DNA from: a bacterium
GTDB lineage: Bacteria; Cyanobacteriota; Vampirovibrionia; Gastranaerophilales; Gastranaerophilaceae
Reading direction: 5' to 3'
Assembly (NCBI GenBank): GCA_017470815.1
Contig: JAFUXT010000001.1
Span: 36,075 to 100,074 of the forward strand
Length of the DNA stretch: 64,000 bases
In this document: positions 53,812 through 61,465 of the stretch, in pieces
Position numbering within the stretch: position 1 is the stretch's first letter
How the letters are laid out: the number at the start of each line of letters is the position of its first letter
The notes under the pieces: generated by a model
Told to the model about the DNA's origin: nothing
The model's input: the letters and a program-made list of their open reading frames with translations, nothing else
Database searches by the model: none
Program-made: the position numbers and the translations under genes

Positions 53812-55149
53812 TTATGGCAGATTGTTTATTTTTTTCAAAATATAATCATATGTTTCATGTTGATTTTTTGTCCAATCATTATGGAACATATGTCTTACAA
53901 GAGTTGATTTGTCTAACGACATAACAGATGAAGTATTCATGGCACATCTAGGGGCTAATTCCTGACTTAAATTGAATCCCCATTTTGGCATTCCAATAAA
54001 TCGCAATAAATATTTATACCATTCATTATATGACTTACCGTTACCCTCTGCCGTAACAGCAATTGCTTCTGCAAAATTTGTATATGCATATGGGATATGG
54101 TCTTTATCTATCCCGCCTTTAGATAATTGTTTTCTAAATATATCAAATTTCTTACATAATTTTATCAAAGGATTCCTTACATAAAAATCTACTGCATTGT
54201 CCATGTGATGATTCCCATGCATAATTTCGTGCCGAAGCGCATAGTTTATATTATCAACACCTGCAATAGCGATATCTCCTCCGGTATAAGGATTACATAC
54301 ACCAGCCCATACATCGTTTGCAAATTGTGTATTATTAAATTTATTAACATCAATTAAGTGGGGAAGTTTTGCTTTTCCTTTACTTGTCTTGGCATATTCT
54401 GCAATTTCTCTATATATGTATTCTGCCTGATATTTATTCGGATTATCCATCAAAAATACTTTTACATTGAACTTATCATGAAGCTCTCCTAATATTTTAG
54501 AAGTTTCACTGTCTAATTGCGATAAATAATATTTTTTATACAGCTTATTACATAATTCAGGTTCTTTTAAATTATAGCCATTTATATATCTCTGCAAACT
54601 GTTGAATTTAATATTGTTTTCGTAGGCTTCAGGATACAAACATTTGTTTATATATCCCATATCACTTTTTACCATATTAGCAGCACTGTGATCACCTGCT
54701 CTATAAAGCCCCCTAATTTCAGGTTCTATATTTGAAAGTAATCTTGCTTTTTCTAAATTTTCAGAACTACCTATAGCAAGTGTTCCATCTTTTGAGAATT
54801 TTATTTTTTTTAGTTCCTTTGCAACACATTCCTGCATCTCAGGAGATAATTTTTCGTAAAATTCTGCAGTTTTGCCTGCTAAGCGCGGGATTTCAGATTC
54901 TGCATACCGTGATGTTAAACCTAAATCATTAATTCGTCCCAAAATAGAACGAACTTCAGGATTTTGTATTTTATCGATTCTATATTGACGAACTTTAAAA
55001 AATTTTTGAGCAAGTTCAGGCGTAATTGTGCTATTTTCTTTTGCCGCAAAAAGTAAACCTTCAAGTTCTTTTTTTGCAGACTTACAAGATTTTGTACTCG
55101 AGATTACTCTATTAAAAATAGATTTTACTGCATTAAATTTTATAAGCAT
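53812..55149 (-). CDS. HExxH zinc metalloprotease of unknown family
   Basis: 445 residues from the ATG at 55147-55149, chosen because TATAGGGGATATA precedes it. The frame is open to 55188. The active site is RHEIMHGNHHMD with His307-Glu308-x2-His311, and a downstream Glu361 in NFAEAIAVTAEG could be the third ligand. The long helical N-terminal part (about 300 residues) is charged and Asn/Lys-rich. It has no signal peptide. The layout is comparable to secreted toxin/effector proteases such as lethal-factor-like domains, but no closer relation is claimed. Substrate unknown. Convergent with the M20 gene. Confidence 0.75.
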   Translation of the reverse strand: MLIKFNAVKSIFNRVISSTKSCKSAKKELEGLLFAAKENSTITPELAQKFFKVRQYRIDKIQNPEVRSILGRINDLGLTSRYAESEIPRLAGKTAEFYEKLSPEMQECVAKELKKIKFSKDGTLAIGSSENLEKARLLSNIEPEIRGLYRAGDHSAANMVKSDMGYINKCLYPEAYENNIKFNSLQRYINGYNLKEPELCNKLYKKYYLSQLDSETSKILGELHDKFNVKVFLMDNPNKYQAEYIYREIAEYAKTSKGKAKLPHLIDVNKFNNTQFANDVWAGVCNPYTGGDIAIAGVDNINYALRHEIMHGNHHMDNAVDFYVRNPLIKLCKKFDIFRKQLSKGGIDKDHIPYAYTNFAEAIAVTAEGNGKSYNEWYKYLLRFIGMPKWGFNLSQELAPRCAMNTSSVMSLDKSTLVRHMFHNDWTKNQHETYDYILKKINNLP

Positions 55150-55212
55150 TATATCCCCTATAACTGTATAAAGTATTTTCACTTTCAAAAATTGCCTAAT
55201 TATTTAAAAAAC

Positions 55213-55241
55213 TTGACAATGTGTACTATATATAGTACAAT
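55213..55241 (+). promoter_or_regulatory. Promoter with central operator for the toxin-antitoxin genes
   Basis: TTGACA (55213-55218), 17-base spacer, TACAAT (55236-55241), ATG at 55248. A perfect 18-bp palindrome TGTACTATATATAGTACA (55222-55239) fills the spacer and overlaps the -10. The short distance to the ATG predicts a leaderless toxin mRNA. Confidence 0.7.
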
Positions 55242-55247
55242 ATTGGT

Positions 55248-55568
55248 ATGGTCGAATATTCTATTTCAAATTATATAGACGATAATGGCAATGAGCCAAT
55301 TAAAGATTGGTTAAAATCTTTAGACGGAACAACAAGGAAACGAATTTTATTAAGATTTGACCGATTAAAAGACGGAAACTTTGGCGATTTTAAACAACTT
55401 GACGAATATTTGTATGAACTCAGATTTAATTTTGGCTCAGGATACAGAGTTTATTTTACCTTTGAAAATAATACAATTGTTTTACTCATAAATGGTGGCG
55501 ATAAAAAATCACAAGTAAAGGATGTTAAAAAAGCGCAAGAAATTATAAACAAACTGAAAGGAATATAA
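55248..55568 (+). CDS. RelE/HigB-type toxin (Gp49-like)
   Basis: 106 residues, typical for the addiction-module killer family. NGNEPIKDWLKSLDG at the N-terminus, LRFDRLKDGNFGD in the middle, then YELRFNFGSGYRVYFTFENN and LLINGGDKKSQVKDVKKA, which is the signature of RelE-like ribosome-dependent mRNA interferases. The toxin comes before the antitoxin, as in higBA. The antitoxin ATG follows 1 bp after its stop. No Shine-Dalgarno is visible. Confidence 0.9.
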   Translation: MVEYSISNYIDDNGNEPIKDWLKSLDGTTRKRILLRFDRLKDGNFGDFKQLDEYLYELRFNFGSGYRVYFTFENNTIVLLINGGDKKSQVKDVKKAQEIINKLKGI

Positions 55569-55569
55569 A

Positions 55570-55872
55570 ATGAAAAATACAAAAGATTTTGACTTATCAG
55601 GAATGATAGCAAACGAATTAAAAACAGAAGAAGATATAAAAGAATGGTTATCCTTAAACTTGGAAGAATACCTTGAAGATGGTAATCTTAACGCATTTGT
55701 TCGTTCTTTGGAATATGTTGTAAGAGCAAAAGACAATATTTCTAATCTTTCTCGCAAAACAGGTATTTCAAGAAGTAATCTATATGCAATATTTAATGGT
55801 GAAGTAACACCACAATTTGATACAGTTTTAAAAATGTTGAAAGAATTAGGCTATACTTTAAAAGTTGCCTAA
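55570..55872 (+). CDS. HigA-type antitoxin with HTH
   Basis: 100 residues. The N-terminal half binds toxin by family precedent (DFDLSGMIANELKTEEDIKE). A Cro/CI helix-turn-helix occupies about 55-95 (ISNLSRKTGISRSNLYAIFN then GEVTPQFDTVLKMLKELGYTL). It probably represses the operon by binding the palindrome at 55222-55239. AAAGGAATATAAA lies in the toxin's last codons. Confidence 0.9.
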   Translation: MKNTKDFDLSGMIANELKTEEDIKEWLSLNLEEYLEDGNLNAFVRSLEYVVRAKDNISNLSRKTGISRSNLYAIFNGEVTPQFDTVLKMLKELGYTLKVA

Positions 55873-55897
55873 TTTTCGCTATTTTTACATTAATATC

Positions 55898-56770
55898 ATG
55901 ATATATAAACTCAATCTTGGCAGGAGTTGCCTTAAAGTTATTATAAGAACTTACGGAATAAAAGAGATTTTTATTCCGTATTATTCCTGCAAAACTATTT
56001 GGCAGGCTGTAAGAGAAGAAGATTGTAAAATAAAATTTTATCATATTGATAAAGATTTTATGCCGGATTGTGAGTTTCCAAAAGACAGTTATATTCTTTA
56101 TATCAATTATTTTGGCTTATTTACCGATAATTGTGAAATTTTATCTGCAAAGTATCGAAATTTTATTTGTGATAATACTCAGGCCTTTTATGCTCCGAAT
56201 TTAGGGCTTGCAACTTTTAATTCTTTGCGCAAATTTTTTCCCGTCCAAAACGGAGCGTATTTGCAAATCGAAAAAGAGCCAAAAATGAATTTTGAAACAG
56301 ATAATTTAAAACTCAAAACTAATGAGATTCTTCGGGGCAAAATTTTTCGTCATTCAGAGCAATGCGTGGAATCTGAAAATTTTGCCCCTCTGAATGACGT
56401 GTGCGGGGGAATTATTGATTATGAAGGATTCAGGCAAAACGAACTGATTTTAAATAATGAACCTATAAAACTTATATCTGCGGAAGTTGAAAAGCAAATT
56501 AATGATATTGATTTTGAAAACGATAAAAAACGGCGGACTGAAATGTTTAATAAGTACGCAAAGGAATTTGGCCGGTATAATCTTATAAAACTTCCGCCTT
56601 TAGCGGATAATATTCCGTATTGTTATCCGTTATGCACAAATAATAATGATATTGCGGGGAAATTGTCCGGTAAAACTATTTTAAGGCTTTGGGATGATAT
56701 ACCAAAAAGTTTTCCCGAATATGAGTTTTTGTATAATGTTGCATCTTTGTCGTTAACATGTGAATGGTGA
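55898..56770 (+). CDS. PLP-fold (DegT/aminotransferase-like) protein carrying a palindromic insert
   Basis: 290 residues from the ATG at 55898. The frame is open back to a TTG at 55865 that overlaps the antitoxin. PLP-enzyme features: IFIPYYSCKTIWQAV, YINYFGLF, FICDNTQAF (cofactor Asp) and FNSLRKFFPVQNGAYL, where the Lys is in the cofactor position. It is shorter than the usual DegT enzymes (about 370), so it may be a shortened aminotransferase. An in-frame palindromic insert occupies codons about 146-168. No Shine-Dalgarno. The last three sense codons and the stop lie in a family A repeat (56760-56789). Substrate unknown. Confidence 0.65.
   Translation: MIYKLNLGRSCLKVIIRTYGIKEIFIPYYSCKTIWQAVREEDCKIKFYHIDKDFMPDCEFPKDSYILYINYFGLFTDNCEILSAKYRNFICDNTQAFYAPNLGLATFNSLRKFFPVQNGAYLQIEKEPKMNFETDNLKLKTNEILRGKIFRHSEQCVESENFAPLNDVCGGIIDYEGFRQNELILNNEPIKLISAEVEKQINDIDFENDKKRRTEMFNKYAKEFGRYNLIKLPPLADNIPYCYPLCTNNNDIAGKLSGKTILRLWDDIPKSFPEYEFLYNVASLSLTCEW
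56334..56399. repeat. Palindromic repeat inserted in frame in the PLP-fold gene
   Basis: Two interleaved inverted repeats: GGGGCAAAATTTT (56334-56346) with AAAATTTTGCCCC (56376-56388), and CGTCATTCAGAG (56348-56359) with CTCTGAATGACG (56388-56399). They surround CAATGCGTGGAATCT. It is read in frame as FRHSEQCVESENFAPLNDVC. Confidence 0.75.
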
Positions 56771-56911
56771 ATTGTGAATAGTGAATTGACCTTTACATAT
56801 TTATAAACTTTGATATGCGATAGTTTGCAGAGGTAGACTTTCAGTCTTGCAACATTAAGAAGTTGACTGAAGTCACTCTTACTACTGTTATTAAATCCTA
56901 CTTTTGATTTA
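56771..56911. repeat. Family A repeat tail and short spacer
   Basis: The GTGAATGG-type run (56760-56789) overlaps the preceding stop. The rest to 56911 has no gene and only a vague TGCAACATTAAGAAGTTGACTG stretch. Confidence 0.4.
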
Positions 56912-56940
56912 TTGAATTAGTTTCAAAAATTACATAGAAT
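56912..56940 (+). promoter_or_regulatory. Candidate leaderless promoter for the TonB-like gene
   Basis: TTGAAT (56912-56917), a 17-base spacer, TAGAAT (56935-56940), and six bases later the ATG at 56947. No Shine-Dalgarno. Confidence 0.55.
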
Positions 56941-56946
56941 TTGAAT

Positions 56947-57381
56947 ATGAATTTGAAAAATATTTTTCGGGTATTTTTGGTATTATTTTTTATATTTTTT
57001 GCAAATACATCATTTGGAAAAGATATTTACCGTAAAGTCCCTGCCAAAATTGTTCAAAATGAAATCTCTACTGAAAATCTTATGAATACTTATATGAAAG
57101 ATATGGAACATCGTATAAAATCAAATTGGCTTCCGCCTGAAGATAGTTTCAAAAATAAAACGGTTGTTACCTTCAAAATTATGCGTGATGGCACTATAAA
57201 GAGTTCAAAAATAAGTGAATCCTCAGGAGATAAACAATTTGACACAGATGCAATTAAAGCGGTTCAGCAAACGGGTAAAGTCGCCCCGTTGCCCAATGAT
57301 ATTCTTGGAGAATATATAGATATTACTTTTACATTTGAAAGAATTTCATATTTGATAAAAAAAGATAGATATAATCGTTAA
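56947..57381 (+). CDS. Secreted TonB C-terminal-domain protein
   Basis: 144 residues. The ATG at 56947 is preferred to the TTG six bases earlier because it fits the leaderless promoter. The signal segment is VFLVLFFIFFANTSFG, followed by a short linker and a TonB C-terminal domain (VVTFKIMRDGTIKSSKISES, then DTDAIKAVQQTGKVAPLPND). The proline-rich region of true TonB is missing, and with only 144 residues it is not a full energy transducer. It may be a periplasmic domain partner or TolA-like fragment. Confidence 0.75.
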   Translation: MNLKNIFRVFLVLFFIFFANTSFGKDIYRKVPAKIVQNEISTENLMNTYMKDMEHRIKSNWLPPEDSFKNKTVVTFKIMRDGTIKSSKISESSGDKQFDTDAIKAVQQTGKVAPLPNDILGEYIDITFTFERISYLIKKDRYNR

Positions 57382-57563
57382 TGTTTTGTATTTAGTTTAG
57401 AACCGGAAAAGTTAGCATTAAAACAGGCTTAACATCCTGATGCTTTATACCTTAGCGCTTTTTTATAAAACATTAATGTAAAAACTTGTAAAGTTTACGC
57501 AAAAAAAACTTGCTTTTTGTTTTGAAATGAAAGAGAATACCAAAAGAACGGGAAGGATAAAAA

Positions 57564-60026
57564 ATGTTAGCGGGTAGCGTAACGAAATTCCGAATAGACC
57601 AAATGCGAGAAAAGCAGGGGTATCTATCCTCTAAAATCGGAACTCCTGTCGGCAGTCAGAATTCCTATCCGCAAAATAATAATCAAGATATTAAGAGACC
57701 TTTAAACACTAATCACCATGATTTAAGTTTTGAAGGTCTTTCTTTTATGCCAAGATTATACAAACCGCTTGAAAAAACATACAGTAAAAAAGAATTTTTA
57801 GAGTTTACAAGAAAATATTTAGGTGACATGGGTGAAGAACTTTTAGAAAATGTCACCATTGTTCACCGCAAAAGAACAAACAAATTAATTTCAATGGACG
57901 GCGATAATATCACTATCCACAAAAAGACCATCCCTCATTTAGCATGGGATGGTATTTTGTATCCGTTCAAAATTTTACCTGGAGATGTCTTAAACGGTCT
58001 TGTTGAAATGGCAGGCAAAATTCCGGGGTTAAAAGGCTGGTCTGAAAAAACATTAAAATTGCCAATGTTTAAAAATATCAGACAGCGTTCAAAAATAGAT
58101 AAAAAGGTCAATTCTCTTGTCGGTATGATTACATACAGAGAAAATAAACTGAAAGATGCAATTGAAGGTTATAAAAAAGTTCATGGTATTGCGCCTGATG
58201 AAAAAGCACTTGAACAAATCAAAGCGGATGTAGAAAAAAATATGCAATCAAGCGTATTCCAAACTATTACAAAACCGTTTGATTACAAAACAGGCAACTA
58301 CGATACAAAGCATGAAAGAGCATTAAACAGACTTGTTTCAGGTTTACCGCCTGCAATATTTTTGGCAAATGACGCTTATAACCTGTCAAGAATGATGGAT
58401 GATGATCCAAAAGCCGCAGAAAAAGAACGCAAAACAAGGTTTAAACAAGAAACAAGCAGAATTTTGACAAGCGGATATTTGACACTTATCACAATGGGTG
58501 CATTCCAAAAATTCATTAATAAATCAAAATTCGGCATTGTTCTTACAACGGGTATAACGGTTCTTGTTACTGAAATGTTCTCCCGTTTATCCAACGGAAA
58601 ACATATTACAAGACTGACACCTGAACAGGCAAGAAAAATTAACGAAAAAGAACACGCTCCGGAAGCCCAAATCAAACCTGCGGATAATAAAGGTCAGATT
58701 TCTTCAACAGGTAATCCGGAGCAGAAAGACGACAAGATTAAAGAACAACAAAAACCGTTATTATCATTTGATACCTTGGTGAAAGCATCGGCAGGAGTTC
58801 TCGCTGCGGGGTATGCCATTAAGGGTTTCAAAAATATTCCGGCAATTAAAAATGCGGCATTGAAGTTCTTTGAGAATATGGAAGCGGATAAATTAAATAA
58901 ACTCGGGGTGAATAAAGAAAAATTATCTTTGGATAATGCAGTCAAGACATTTGAAGATAAGGTTATTTACAGACCGTTTACACAATTCTATAAGAATATT
59001 ACAAGTACTGCATATCATGTTGCTCCTGCAAAATTTGATGCAACAATTATGGTCTTGAGAAAGAACGGATACGAACAACTTGCAGACCAATACGAAAAAG
59101 TCGGCAAGTCGGCAATCAAAAACATTGACGGGAATGAATTTCTTGATTTGGGTTCAAGAGATAAGATGTTCAAAGTTTTTGGCAAAGATGTTTCGATTAA
59201 ACCGTTTGTAAACTTTGTAATAGCACCATTCAAATTTATGTGGAATACCGTAACACTTCCGTATTGGATGGTTGATGAAAAAATCGGGAATTTATTCAGA
59301 AAAGCAAAACCAAAATCTAAGCCAAGAGATATTGATGCTTTGGCTACAAGTTTTGATAAAATCAGCAAAAAAGCACAGGCTTTTGCAAACGGCAAAATGA
59401 CATCCGAACAGTTTGAAGACTTCATAAAAATCAATATGACAAACGCATTTAACAGAGATTCAATGTCAAATGTATCAAATGCAGAACTTTCAAATCTTGC
59501 CAAAACTGCAGCATCAGTAGCGACAATTTGGTTCTTAATGACAGATAACTACAACATGGTTATGCTGAAATCAAACGGCAACGACAAAGACGGTGCTAAT
59601 ACCAAATTCAAAGAAAGATTTGTTCAGGAAGGGTCAAGATTATTCTATCAGACATTATTGATAGATTTGTTCAATTCTACCTTTAGAAATTCATACAACG
59701 CATCATTATTAGGTATGAGTTGGGTAACTTTGGCAGACACAACTTTGGGTGAAATTTTGACAAGAAGTTCTGTAGGAATCCCTGTCAAAGCGCATACAAG
59801 AGATGAACTTATTGATATTGAAACAAAACAAAATAATTCAACAGGATTTAAGAAAAAATATTATAATTTTATGCAGAGATTAACAGGTAAACGCTCGATT
59901 AAAACTTATGAAGTCGCACCAAAAGGGGAAAGACTTCAGCCTCAAACAGTTGCACAGCAGCCTGCTGATATCAACTTCACATTCCAAAGACAAGACAGCC
60001 TTTTAGAGCAAATGATTAAAGGTTAG
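57564..60026 (+). CDS. Giant unknown membrane-associated protein with FEG tag
   Basis: 820 residues, no family recognised. A polar leader of ~58 residues is followed by LSFEGLSFMP. The protein is Lys-rich and helical with several hydrophobic segments: ILTSGYLTLITMGAFQKFI, FGIVLTTGITVLVTEMF, LVKASAGVLAAGYAIKGF and VATIWFLMTDNYNMVML. A Pro/Gln/Lys-rich disordered stretch lies near 355-400. PPAIFLANDAYN recalls the segment in the 681-residue protein at 5984-8029, so the two may be distant paralogues. GGAAGGATAAAAA gives a good start. Confidence 0.75.
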   Translation: MLAGSVTKFRIDQMREKQGYLSSKIGTPVGSQNSYPQNNNQDIKRPLNTNHHDLSFEGLSFMPRLYKPLEKTYSKKEFLEFTRKYLGDMGEELLENVTIVHRKRTNKLISMDGDNITIHKKTIPHLAWDGILYPFKILPGDVLNGLVEMAGKIPGLKGWSEKTLKLPMFKNIRQRSKIDKKVNSLVGMITYRENKLKDAIEGYKKVHGIAPDEKALEQIKADVEKNMQSSVFQTITKPFDYKTGNYDTKHERALNRLVSGLPPAIFLANDAYNLSRMMDDDPKAAEKERKTRFKQETSRILTSGYLTLITMGAFQKFINKSKFGIVLTTGITVLVTEMFSRLSNGKHITRLTPEQARKINEKEHAPEAQIKPADNKGQISSTGNPEQKDDKIKEQQKPLLSFDTLVKASAGVLAAGYAIKGFKNIPAIKNAALKFFENMEADKLNKLGVNKEKLSLDNAVKTFEDKVIYRPFTQFYKNITSTAYHVAPAKFDATIMVLRKNGYEQLADQYEKVGKSAIKNIDGNEFLDLGSRDKMFKVFGKDVSIKPFVNFVIAPFKFMWNTVTLPYWMVDEKIGNLFRKAKPKSKPRDIDALATSFDKISKKAQAFANGKMTSEQFEDFIKINMTNAFNRDSMSNVSNAELSNLAKTAASVATIWFLMTDNYNMVMLKSNGNDKDGANTKFKERFVQEGSRLFYQTLLIDLFNSTFRNSYNASLLGMSWVTLADTTLGEILTRSSVGIPVKAHTRDELIDIETKQNNSTGFKKKYYNFMQRLTGKRSIKTYEVAPKGERLQPQTVAQQPADINFTFQRQDSLLEQMIKG

Positions 60027-60096
60027 GGGTAAATTATATGTCATTGCGAGAAAATCTTTGATTTTCGTAGCAATCTCATTAAAATTTAAATAATCA

Positions 60097-60429
60097 TTAA
60101 AATTCATCTTCTGCAATAATACGAAGTAATCTGTGAGTTTTTTCAAGTAATTTTTGGTTATTTTTTATTTTGTCAATATAGGTGTATATTTCGGAAACAA
60201 TTTCTGTTTCACCTTTCAAATGCTCAAATGAAAATAATATATCAGACGGGACATTAAGAGATAAAATAATTTTATCAAGGGTTTCAGAGGTAACAAAATT
60301 TTCACCTGATTCTATTCTGTTCAAATTACGGGGTGTAATATCAATCATTTCAGCAAATTGTTCCTGCGTATAACCACGCATTTTTCGCAATCTTTTGACT
60401 TTTTCACCAAGTAATTTTTTAATACTCAT
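60097..60429 (-). CDS. XRE-family transcriptional regulator
   Basis: 110 residues from the ATG at 60427-60429 (AAGGGAAATATT before it). The longer frame to 60486 reads through the operator. The HTH is at about 8-62 (KVKRLRKMRGYTQEQFAEMI, then DITPRNLNRIESGEN). The C-terminal part is helical. It lies next to repeated CTTTTAAAG operators and a TTACAG-17-TATAAT promoter on its strand, implying autoregulation. It may also control the divergent gene at 60640-61020. Confidence 0.88.
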   Translation of the reverse strand: MSIKKLLGEKVKRLRKMRGYTQEQFAEMIDITPRNLNRIESGENFVTSETLDKIILSLNVPSDILFSFEHLKGETEIVSEIYTYIDKIKNNQKLLEKTHRLLRIIAEDEF

Positions 60430-60471
60430 AATATTTCCCTTATACTTGCGTCTGTTTTTAGATATTTTTAG

Positions 60472-60559
60472 GACTTTTAAAGTCATTATATATTAAGTTT
60501 TGTAAACCTGTAATGGCTTATACTGACAGTATTCTAAAACTTTAAAGGCTTTTAAAGTC
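60472..60559. promoter_or_regulatory. Two GRCTTTTAAAGTC operators between divergent genes
   Basis: GACTTTTAAAGTC (60472-60484) and GGCTTTTAAAGTC (60547-60559), each an inverted repeat about a central T, 75 bp apart in the same orientation. The left one overlaps the start region of the XRE gene's predicted transcript. Confidence 0.6.
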
Positions 60560-60639
60560 ATAAATTTGGCAATTTCTATAGACATAAAATTTTAATATAT
60601 GTGTGTAGTAAAAATTTTGGAAAGAAAGGTAGGAAAAAT

Positions 60640-61020
60640 ATGGCATTAGCAGTAAAAGCAATGAAATTTGGAAATGGTGTACTTAAATCTGTAACAAGAG
60701 ATTTAAAATCAAACGGTAAAATGGTTATTAATACTTTTCATGCGCGTCCGGGAGTTAAACCGGAAACAAGTATGAGATTTGGAAGATTTTTGACTTTACC
60801 GCAAGACAGTTTTCTTGCAAAAGCCGGCATAAAAGAAATTGGCAATATTAAAGATGGCGCAAAAGTTTTCAAGAATGGTAAATGGTGTACAGAAAATAGT
60901 GTTTATGCAAAGGATACTCGTGGTGAAGTAATTGCTGTAGGTATTGATAAGGTAAGAGGATTAATCAAGGCAATACGAGATTATGGACTTACATTGAATA
61001 AATTGCCTTTAAGCAAATAA
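60640..61020 (+). CDS. Small basic unknown protein, 126 residues
   Basis: Not recognised. The ATG at 60640 (AAAGAAAGGTAGGAAAAAT) is preferred to the GTG at 60601. Residues MALAVKAMKFGNGVLKSVTR form a helix. The protein is basic (many Lys/Arg) with a central RFGRFLTLPQDSFLAKAG, one Cys, and KDTRGEVIAVGIDKVRGLIK near the end. It has no membrane segment. The divergent XRE regulator across repeated operators suggests shared control. Confidence 0.6.
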   Translation: MALAVKAMKFGNGVLKSVTRDLKSNGKMVINTFHARPGVKPETSMRFGRFLTLPQDSFLAKAGIKEIGNIKDGAKVFKNGKWCTENSVYAKDTRGEVIAVGIDKVRGLIKAIRDYGLTLNKLPLSK

Positions 61021-61049
61021 AACTTATCATGTAGTAGGTTTGTTAATAA

Positions 61050-61130
61050 GTAAGTTGGGGTTTCTACCCCAACATTTTATTTGTTGGGCTGAAAGCCCAA
61101 CTTACATATTTGGGCGGAAGCCCAACTTAC
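61050..61130. repeat. Family B repeat with an extra 3' half
   Basis: GTAAGTTGGGGTTTCTACCC then CAACATTTTATTTGTTGGGC and GAAAGCCCAACTTAC (61050-61105), followed by a truncated second right half (TGGGCGGAAGCCCAACTTAC, 61111-61130). Confidence 0.8.
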
Positions 61131-61222
61131 ATATTAAAGGTTAGGAAAATTATTTTCCTATTGCCATTATGCTTTATTGATTTTATAATTAGTTTATTAG
61201 TTTATAAGAAGGAGTAATTATT

Positions 61223-61459
61223 ATGGCAGATGCAAAAATTTTAGCAACTATTGAGCGTTCGGAAACAGAACACTTACAAATTTCTTTGAGCGAATACAAA
61301 GGAACAAGTTATCTCAATATGAGAATATTTTTTACAAATGACGGCGGGGCCACATGGATTCCGACCAAAAAAGGGGTAACTTTCACCGCTGAACAATTAG
61401 ATATTTTAACTGAAGCCATTGAAGAAGCAAAGCAAGAACTAATGGCAGAAGCGGAATAG
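61223..61459 (+). CDS. PC4/YdbC-type single-stranded DNA-binding protein
   Basis: 78 residues matching the transcriptional coactivator p15/PC4 fold: ILATIERSETEHLQISLSEY and YLNMRIFFTNDGGATWIPTKK, then a C-terminal helix. Bacterial members bind single-stranded DNA. AAGAAGGAGTAATTATT gives a strong Shine-Dalgarno. Its stop is 6 bp before priA, consistent with translational coupling and a role in replication restart or DNA repair. Confidence 0.88.
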   Translation: MADAKILATIERSETEHLQISLSEYKGTSYLNMRIFFTNDGGATWIPTKKGVTFTAEQLDILTEAIEEAKQELMAEAE

Positions 61460-61465
61460 TTTTTT

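Noticed and set aside
59015..59503. 162-residue leftward ORF within the 820-residue gene
   Set aside because: Antisense shadow, Ser/Phe-rich, no Shine-Dalgarno, and the plus-strand frame is continuous.
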